Positions 58,764-64,000 of a DNA stretch of 64,000 nucleotides are shown one piece after another. The position numbers and the translations under genes were made by a program. The DNA lies in contig NZ_CP092535.1 of assembly GCF_022437945.1 (NCBI RefSeq), positions 1,302,001 through 1,366,000 on the forward strand, given 5' to 3'. The notes under the pieces are model-generated. The model made no database searches. It saw nothing but the letters and a program-made list of their open reading frames with translations, and was not told where the DNA came from. The stretch is from Nocardioides sp. TF02-7 (GTDB lineage: Bacteria > Actinomycetota > Actinomycetes > Propionibacteriales > Nocardioidaceae). Within the stretch, counting starts at the first letter, position 1. The number at the start of each line of letters is the position of its first letter.

Positions 58764-60352
58764 TCCAGGATCCCCAGGGCCCGGCGCCGCTCCCGGCCGC
58801 GCAGCCGGCCCTTCTGCACCTTGCCGGTCACCGTCTGCGGCAGCTCGGCGACCACCTCGACCCGCTCCGGCCGCTTGAACCGGGCGAGCCGCTCGGCGCA
58901 CCGGTCGGCGACGGCGGCGGCCAGCGCGGTCGCGGCGACGGAGTCGGCGTCGACGGAGGCGTCGGCCGGCACGACGTAGGCGTCGGCCGGCACGACGTAG
59001 GCCACAACCGCCTCGCCGGTCTCCTCGTCGGGCACCCCGATCACGGCCGCGAGCCGCACCCCCTCGACCTCCTCGATGACGGCCTCGACCTCCGACGGGT
59101 AGACGTTGAAGCCGGAGACGATCACCAGCTCCTTCACCCGGTCGACCAGGTGCAGGTCGCCGGCGGCGTCGACCACGCCGACGTCGCCGGTGGGCCACCA
59201 GCCCTCCTCGTCGGGCCCGTCCGCCCCGTCGGGCCAGTAGCCGCTGAACAGGTTGGCGCCGCGCACCTGGATCTCGCCGGGGTCGCCGACGGTGTCGCCG
59301 TCGAGCGGGCGGCCGTCGTCGTCGACGAGGCGGAGCTCGATCCCCGGCAGCGGCGCGCCGACGGACGCCGGGTCGGGGGCGGCGGAGCACAGCGTGCTGG
59401 TGACGACCGGCGCCGCCTCGGTGAGCCCGTAGCCCTGGTGGACCGGGACGCCGGTGCGGGCCGTGAACTCCGCGACGTCCTCCGGCGCCAGCGGCGCCGA
59501 GCCCGACAGCACCAGCCGCACCGGGCCGAGCCGCTCCGCGAGCGCCTCCACCCGCCGCCACTGCGCGAAGACCGGCGGCGCGACCGGCACCACGCTGCAG
59601 GCCTCGTCCTCGATCAGGTCGAGCGTCCCCTCGGGGTCGAACCGCTCGGTCAGCACCAGCTTGGCCCGGTGCCGGACCACGGCGCCCAGCACGGCGTTGA
59701 GCCCGTAGACGTGGAAGAGGGGCAGCACCCCGAGCACGACGTCGTCGGCGTGGATCATGGGCGGGTCGACGGCCGCCACCTGCTCGACGTTGGCGAGCAG
59801 GGCGCGGTGGGTCAGCATCGCCGCCCGCGGGAGCCCCGACGTGCCGCTGGTGTAGAGCAGCACGGCGAGCTTCTCCGGGTCGGGCAGCGGCGGCACCGGC
59901 CGCACCTCGGCCGCGCGGAGGTCGTCGTAGGACTGCTCCCCCGGCTCCGGCGACGTGCCGACCGCGACCACCCGCACCCGGTCGTTCCCCGCCACCGCGG
60001 CGCGGACCGCGGGCAGGGTCGCGGCCTCGCCGACCACCAGGCGCGCTCCGGAGTCACCGACCATCCGGGTGAGCTCGGCGACGGTCGACTCCGGGTTGAC
60101 CGGCACGGCCACGGCCTGCGCCCGGAGCACGCCGAGGTACGCCGTCACGAACTCGAGCCGGTTGCCGAGCGCCAGCATCACCCGGTGCCCGGCCACGATC
60201 CCGGCGGCGCCGAGGCCCGAAGCGACGCGGCTCACCTCGAGGTCCAGCCCGGCCCAGGTCATCCCCCGGCCGCCCGCCTCGACGACCGCCAGCCGGTCGC
60301 CGTGCTCGCTCGCGGCCTCCGCGACCAGCGCGGCGACGTCCGGGGAGAGCAT
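58760..60352 (-). CDS. AMP-dependent acyl-CoA synthetase/ligase
   Basis: An intact 530-residue adenylating enzyme that activates a carboxylic acid to its CoA thioester. It has the P-loop Y-T-S-G-T-S-G-L-P, G-Y-G-L-T-E-A-A-P, W-P-T-G-D-V-G and the C-terminal T-G-K-V-Q-K-G-R with catalytic Lys. Near residue 445 a 7-residue unit (A-Y-V-V-P-A-D) is repeated in tandem, from a 21-bp duplication. ATG 60352 has TAGGAT 7 nt upstream. The substrate (fatty or aromatic acid) cannot be told. Confidence 0.9.
   Translation of the reverse strand: MLSPDVAALVAEAASEHGDRLAVVEAGGRGMTWAGLDLEVSRVASGLGAAGIVAGHRVMLALGNRLEFVTAYLGVLRAQAVAVPVNPESTVAELTRMVGDSGARLVVGEAATLPAVRAAVAGNDRVRVVAVGTSPEPGEQSYDDLRAAEVRPVPPLPDPEKLAVLLYTSGTSGLPRAAMLTHRALLANVEQVAAVDPPMIHADDVVLGVLPLFHVYGLNAVLGAVVRHRAKLVLTERFDPEGTLDLIEDEACSVVPVAPPVFAQWRRVEALAERLGPVRLVLSGSAPLAPEDVAEFTARTGVPVHQGYGLTEAAPVVTSTLCSAAPDPASVGAPLPGIELRLVDDDGRPLDGDTVGDPGEIQVRGANLFSGYWPDGADGPDEEGWWPTGDVGVVDAAGDLHLVDRVKELVIVSGFNVYPSEVEAVIEEVEGVRLAAVIGVPDEETGEAVVAYVVPADAYVVPADASVDADSVAATALAAAVADRCAERLARFKRPERVEVVAELPQTVTGKVQKGRLRGRERRRALGILE
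58967..59008 (-). repeat. 21-bp tandem duplication inside the ligase gene
   Basis: GTCGGCCGGCACGACGTAGGC-type units occur twice in a row and keep the frame, adding seven residues. Confidence 0.7.
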
Positions 60353-60359
60353 GGGGGCG

Positions 60360-60365
60360 ATCCTA
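60360..60365 (-). promoter_or_regulatory. -10 box (TAGGAT), leaderless
   Basis: TAGGAT ends 7 nt before the ligase ATG at 60352. Confidence 0.5.
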
Positions 60366-60425
60366 CGCAGGGCCGACGACGACGCGACCGGCCCTCGACG
60401 GCGTCCCGGCCCCACCGGGACGGCC

Positions 60426-60431
60426 TAGTCT
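60426..60431 (+). promoter_or_regulatory. -10 box (TAGTCT), leaderless
   Basis: TAGTCT ends 6 nt before the HAD hydrolase ATG at 60438. Confidence 0.5.
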
Positions 60432-60437
60432 TCTGGC

Positions 60438-61326
60438 ATGGCACCGCCGTCGGACAGGGGCCGGCGACCCAACCTCCGCCAGCGATCGAGGCTCGCCGGC
60501 GAGGCCGCCGCTGCCGTCGCGGAGGTCGAGTCGGCGCTCGCGCTGCCGTCCGACCCGGGCGCGGCCGCCTTCTTCGACGTGGACAACACCGTCATGCAGG
60601 GCGCCAGCATCTACCACCTCGCCCGCGGCCTCTACCGACGGAAGTTCTTCACCACCCGCGACCTGCTGGGCGCGGCGTACAAGCAGGCCTACTTCCGGAT
60701 CGCGGGCGTGGAGGACCCCGAGCACGTCGCCGAGGCCCGCAACTCCGCGCTGGCGTTCATCGCCGGCCACACGGTGACCGAGCTGGAGGAGCTCGGCGAG
60801 GAGATCTTCGACGAGGCGATGGCGCACCGGATCTGGCCGGGCACCCGGGCGCTGGCCCAGATGCACCTCGACCAGGGGCAGCGGGTGTGGCTGGTGACCG
60901 CCGCGCCGGTCGAGATCGCCGGCCTGATCGCCCGCCGGCTCGGGCTGACCGGGGCGCTCGGCACCGTGGCCGAGCACGTCGACGGCGTCTACACCGGCCG
61001 GCTGGTCGGCGACCTCCTGCACGGGCCGGCCAAGGCCGAGGCGGTGCTCGCGCTCGCCGACCGGGAGGGGCTCGACCTGGCCCGCTGCTCGGCGTACTCC
61101 GACTCGATCAACGACCTGCCGATGCTGAGCCTGGTCGGGGGACCCGTGCGCCATCAACCCCGACCCCCGGCTCCGCGCCCACGCCCGCGAGCAGGGCTGG
61201 CGGGTCCGCGACTACCGCACCGGGCGCAAGGCCGCCCGCGCCGGCCTGGTGCTCGGGTCGGCCGCGTCGGGCGCCGTGGTCGCGGGGGTCGTCGTCAAGC
61301 GGCAGCTGCTGCGCCGCCTCCGCTGA
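60438..61326 (+). CDS. HAD-IB family hydrolase (SerB-like, frameshifted)
   Basis: About 295 residues corrected. HAD motif I is F-F-D-V-D-N-T-V, motif II V-T-A-A-P-V-E, and motif III lies in [12 protein letters not shown]. This is the HAD-IB subgroup of phosphoserine-phosphatase-like and glycerol-phosphate phosphatases. A slip at 61137-61141 (G5, expected 4) follows S-L-V-G; correction gives D-P-C-A-I-N-P-D. The end has a hydrophobic stretch (A-G-L-V-L-G-S-A) that may contact the membrane. Confidence 0.88.
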
Positions 61327-61382
61327 AGGGCCGCCGAGAACAACCGCCGCCCCGCTTGTCAAGCCAGGACTGGCCAGATCCG

Positions 61383-61409
61383 GGAACTCGATACGGGTGT
61401 TCACCGGTT
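61383..61409 (+). promoter_or_regulatory. Candidate ECF-type promoter of the BldN-like gene
   Basis: GGAAC (61383-61387) and CGGTT (61405-61409) are 17 bp apart, like promoters of the SigE class. It is 67 bp before ATG 61476 and could be used by an ECF sigma or by BldN itself. Confidence 0.4.
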
Positions 61410-61475
61410 TTCGTTCCCTCCGAGGCCCCGGAGCCGTACCATCCCCGTGAGGGAGACACAGAGGGAGGGCCCGGG

Positions 61476-62274
61476 ATGTCCCGCGACCACGACGTCATGC
61501 GCGGCCTCGCGGCCCTGCGTGCTGCCGTCGCGGCCCTGCTCCCCCACGCTCCCTGTGCTCCCCCCTCCCCCGGCGCTCGCGGCCGCCGGTGCCGCGGACA
61601 CCGGTCCGCGCCGCCCGTCCCCGCTCGGATGGCTGCTGAGCGAGGCGCACGCCGAGGAGTCCTTCGACGCCGGCGGCGGCTACGGCGACTCCCGGCTGGC
61701 CACCTCCTCCGAGGACAGCGCCGAGGACCGCGAGCGGCTGATCGGCCTCGTCGAGCTGGCGCGCGGGGGCGACGCCGACGCGTTCGGGCTCCTCTACGAC
61801 CACTACCAGCCCTCGGTCTACCGGTTCCTCTACTACCGCACCCGCTCGGTCGTCGTGGCCGAGGACCTCACCTCCGAGACGTTCTTCCGCGCCCTGCGCA
61901 ACATGGCGTCCTTCCGGTGGCAGGGCAAGGACTTCGGGGCGTGGCTGATGACGATCGCCCGCAACCTGGCCACCGACCACTTCAAGGCCGGCCGCACCCG
62001 CCTCGAGCTCACCACCGAGGACATGGGCCAGCACGACGACGCGACCGAGGGCCCGGAGTCCGCGGTGCTCGCCAGCCTCACCAACGAGATCCTGCTCGAG
62101 GCCCTCACCCGGCTCCCCAACGAGCAGAAGGACTGCCTGGTCATGCGGTTCCTGCAGGGGCTGAGCATCGCCGAGACCGCCAAGAGCCTGGGCCGCAGCG
62201 AGGGCGCGATCAAGCAGCTCCAGCTGCGCGGCGTCCGCAACCTGGCGAAGCTGATGCCGGAGGGCGTGCGATGA
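61476..62274 (+). CDS. bldN: BldN-like ECF sigma factor (frameshifted)
   Basis: About 265 residues. A 75-residue N-terminal extension precedes sigma-2 ([24 protein letters not shown]) and sigma-4 ([18 protein letters not shown]). The extension, as in Streptomyces BldN, may be a pro-sequence. One extra C lies in 61560-61571; ATG 61476 has GGGAGG upstream and an amphipathic N-terminus with high third-position GC, so it is chosen over GTG 61447. In Streptomyces BldN drives aerial development; its job in this organism is unknown. Confidence 0.82.
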
Positions 62275-62417
62275 CCGCCGCCCACCGGACGACCCGGCAG
62301 CCGACTCCCGTAACCAACGCTCGCGAGCGGTCGTTGACGGTGTGGGACCGGCCGGAGCTCCACCGCGCCGCCGACCGCGGCAGGCACCGGCAGACCAGAC
62401 GAGGACGAGACGCATGA
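62271..62417 (+). CDS. Small Arg-rich ORF between sigma and anti-sigma
   Basis: A 48-codon frame whose ATG overlaps the sigma stop (ATGA) and whose stop overlaps the next ATG in the same way. The product is Arg/Thr-rich with no recognised domain. The overlaps suggest coupling of bldN to rsbN through it, but it may only be a spacer. Confidence 0.3.
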   Translation: MTAAHRTTRQPTPVTNARERSLTVWDRPELHRAADRGRHRQTRRGRDA

Positions 62418-63639
62418 CGGGGGGTTTCGTGAGCAAGCGACGCGCCGACGAGTTCGACGCGCTGCTGTCGACCCCCGCCGCGGAACGCGACGAGGCCGCG
62501 GCGGCGGCGTACGCCGACCTGCTCGAGGTCGTCGGCTCCCTGCGGTCGGCTCCCCCGGTCGAGGCCCGGCCCGAGTTCGTCGCCGACCTGCGCTCCCGCC
62601 TGGTGGTGGCCGCGGCCCGGCAGCCGTCGACCCGCCCGGTCGACGCCGCCACCGTGGCCCGCCTCACGCCCCGCCAGCGTCGCGGGTCCCGCGAGCGCCG
62701 GCTCGCGGCCGTGCTCGGCGGGTTCGCCGTCGTGGCCGCGTCCGGCTCGATGGCGATGGCGTCCCAGGCGGCCCTGCCCGGCGACGTGCTCTACCCCGTC
62801 AAGCGCGCGATCGAGAACGCGCAGACCAACGTCCAGTCCAGCGACGCCGAACGGGCCGAGACGCTGCTGGCCCACGCCGAGCGCCGGCTGCAGGAGGTCG
62901 AGGAGCTCAGCGCCCGCGGCGACGACGCGAACGCCGACGAGATCGCCGCGACGCTCGAGGACTTCGGCGAGCACGCCCACCAGGCGGCCGAGCTGGCGAT
63001 CGACGACTACACCGAGACCGGCGAGCAGGCCGGTGTCGACCGGCTGCGGACGTTCACCGGCACCAGCATGGGCGAGCTCGACGCGCTCGGCGACCGGATC
63101 CCGGCCGACGCCCGCCCGGCGCTGATCACCGCCGCGCAGACGGTGCGCAACGCCGACGACGCGGCGTTCAACGCCTGCCCGACGTGCGGTGACGGCGCGG
63201 TGACGGAGCTGCCGGAGTTCGCCGCCAGCGTCACGGCCCTGCCCTCCACCCTGCTCGGCCTCGAGACCACCAGCGACTCCACCGTCGCGCCCGCCCCCCG
63301 ACTTCATCGCCCAGGTCGAGGAGAAGGCCGGTCAGGTCGACCGCGACGGCGGCTCGTCGACGTCGGCGCCGGACACCTCGCCCCCCCACCACCACCGACG
63401 AGACGGCGCAGCCGCCCCAGCAGCAGCCGCCGGCGCAGCAGCCCGGCGACACCACCGACCCCAGCGGCCCCGGCGCACCCACCACCCCCGACAACCCGAT
63501 CAAGGTGATCGAGGACAAGCTGCGCGACACCCTCGGCGGCAAGCCGTCGAAGGAGCACCCGCCGCGAACGCTGCAGGAGACCACCTCCGGCCTGGTCACC
63601 GGCCTGGTCGGCCTCGTCGACGGACTGCTCAGCCCCTGA
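62414..63639 (+). CDS. rsbN: DUF5667 / RsbN-like anti-sigma protein (two frameshifts)
   Basis: About 407 residues corrected. N-terminal cytoplasmic region ([12 protein letters not shown]), one membrane helix at about residues 105-125 ([14 protein letters not shown]), then the DUF5667 domain ([10 protein letters not shown]) and a Pro/Thr/Gln-rich tail. Extra bases at 63294-63299 (C6, expected 5) and 63381-63387 (C7, expected 6) break the tail only. In Streptomyces venezuelae the gene next to bldN encodes the anti-sigma RsbN, so this is the likely role. GTG 62429 is an alternative start. Confidence 0.83.
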
Positions 63640-63674
63640 CGGCGGCTCGGTCCCGGGCGCCCGTCGCGGCGGTC

Positions 63675-63804
63675 GCGGGGGTGCGGACGGCGTGAGGTTT
63701 CCCCGGCCGACCGGGGAAACCTCAACATGTCGGGCAAAGCAATGCCGGACAAGTGGAGGTTTTGCCCGTCACGTCCGCGCGCCGACCCGGACCGACCGGC
63801 CCTG
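63675..63804 (+). repeat. 130-bp direct repeat, first copy, containing double-hairpin element B
   Basis: Identical to 63841-63970 except one base (63779 G, 63945 C). The 85-bp core 63691-63775 is the reverse complement of the element at 10392, with one base changed so that its second stem has a G-G mismatch. No gene is seen in 63640-64000. Confidence 0.9.
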
Positions 63805-63840
63805 TGGCTCGTCGACCTCGGGTCGCGATTCGCGGTCGAG

Positions 63841-63970
63841 GCGGGGGTGCGGACGGCGTGAGGTTTCCCCGGCCGACCGGGGAAACCTCAACATGTCGGG
63901 CAAAGCAATGCCGGACAAGTGGAGGTTTTGCCCGTCACGTCCGCCCGCCGACCCGGACCGACCGGCCCTG
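63841..63970 (+). repeat. 130-bp direct repeat, second copy, containing double-hairpin element C
   Basis: Offset 166 bp from the first copy; core 63857-63941. The 36 bp between the copies are not repeated. Confidence 0.9.
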
Positions 63971-64000
63971 AGGCCGCCGTCCACCGCCGACCACCCCGAC

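Noticed and set aside
61447-62274. GTG 61447 as the start of the BldN-like gene
   Set aside because: Its first 40 codons have poor third-position GC and look like an out-of-frame reading; ATG 61476 has a good ribosome-binding site and needs one indel like many other genes here.

Overview
The window is a GC-rich (about 70% or more), densely packed, mostly minus-strand chromosomal segment of an actinobacterium. The gene set fits a Nocardioides-like member of the Propionibacteriales, but genus is an inference. It shows a complete nuoA-N operon, several menaquinone genes, a rex-hemACD(B) cluster, System II cytochrome c maturation genes, a BldN/RsbN-type sigma/anti-sigma pair and many start codons 6-8 nt after a TANNNT box (leaderless mRNAs). 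No phage, IS transposase or CRISPR was seen.

Layout. 1-2 kb: partial hypothetical gene, tRNA-Tyr, yajQ, a GNAT acetyltransferase. 2-6 kb: sulfate ABC transporter (sbp-cysT-cysW-cysA, minus). 6.2-9.4 kb: korAB 2-oxoacid:ferredoxin oxidoreductase (plus), with a KstR-like operator at its promoter. 9.4-10.3 kb: rarD. 10.5-27.3 kb: one long minus-strand operon nuoABCDEFGHIJKLMN followed by a long-chain polyprenyl diphosphate synthase. 27.6-28.3 kb: menG. 28.4-32.9 kb: L,D-transpeptidase, an AhpD/CMD-like gene with an ECF41 sigma factor, secreted proteins and a metallo-hydrolase. 33-40.2 kb: menD-menC-menE (minus), two tandem MFS transporters and menA (plus). 40.3-46.9 kb: hemL, a histidine phosphatase, tlpA/resA, ccdA, resB and ccsB. 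47.2-48.4 kb: secreted lytic transglycosylase. 48.8-54.7 kb: rex-hemA-hemC-cobA/hemD-hemB. 54.9-60.4 kb: GT2/GtrA glycosylation pair and an acyl-CoA ligase/glutaredoxin/membrane glycosyltransferase operon. 60.4-63.6 kb: HAD hydrolase, BldN-like sigma and RsbN-like protein.

The genes form a coherent respiratory neighbourhood: NADH dehydrogenase, most of the menaquinone route (side chain, MenA, MenC, MenD, MenE, MenG), haem synthesis from glutamyl-tRNA to uroporphyrinogen III, and covalent haem attachment to cytochrome c. A Rex operator lies inside the rex promoter and a similar half-palindrome precedes nuoA, so NADH/NAD+ ratio probably links the clusters.

Two features need attention. First, 26 conserved genes are interrupted by a total of 34 single-base indels (31 extra, 3 missing), almost all in short G/C runs. 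Correcting each restores a full-length family member, and often a 4-bp start/stop overlap, so I read them as sequence errors, not pseudogenes. Frameshifted genes are reported as one locus with the slip position. Second, the segment carries several families of small repeats: an 85-bp double-hairpin element (3 copies), a 22-bp unit present both between rex and gtrA and in frame inside menD, a related inverted array between hemB and hemD, 12-bp repeats flanking the ECF41 locus, and several large intergenic palindromes.
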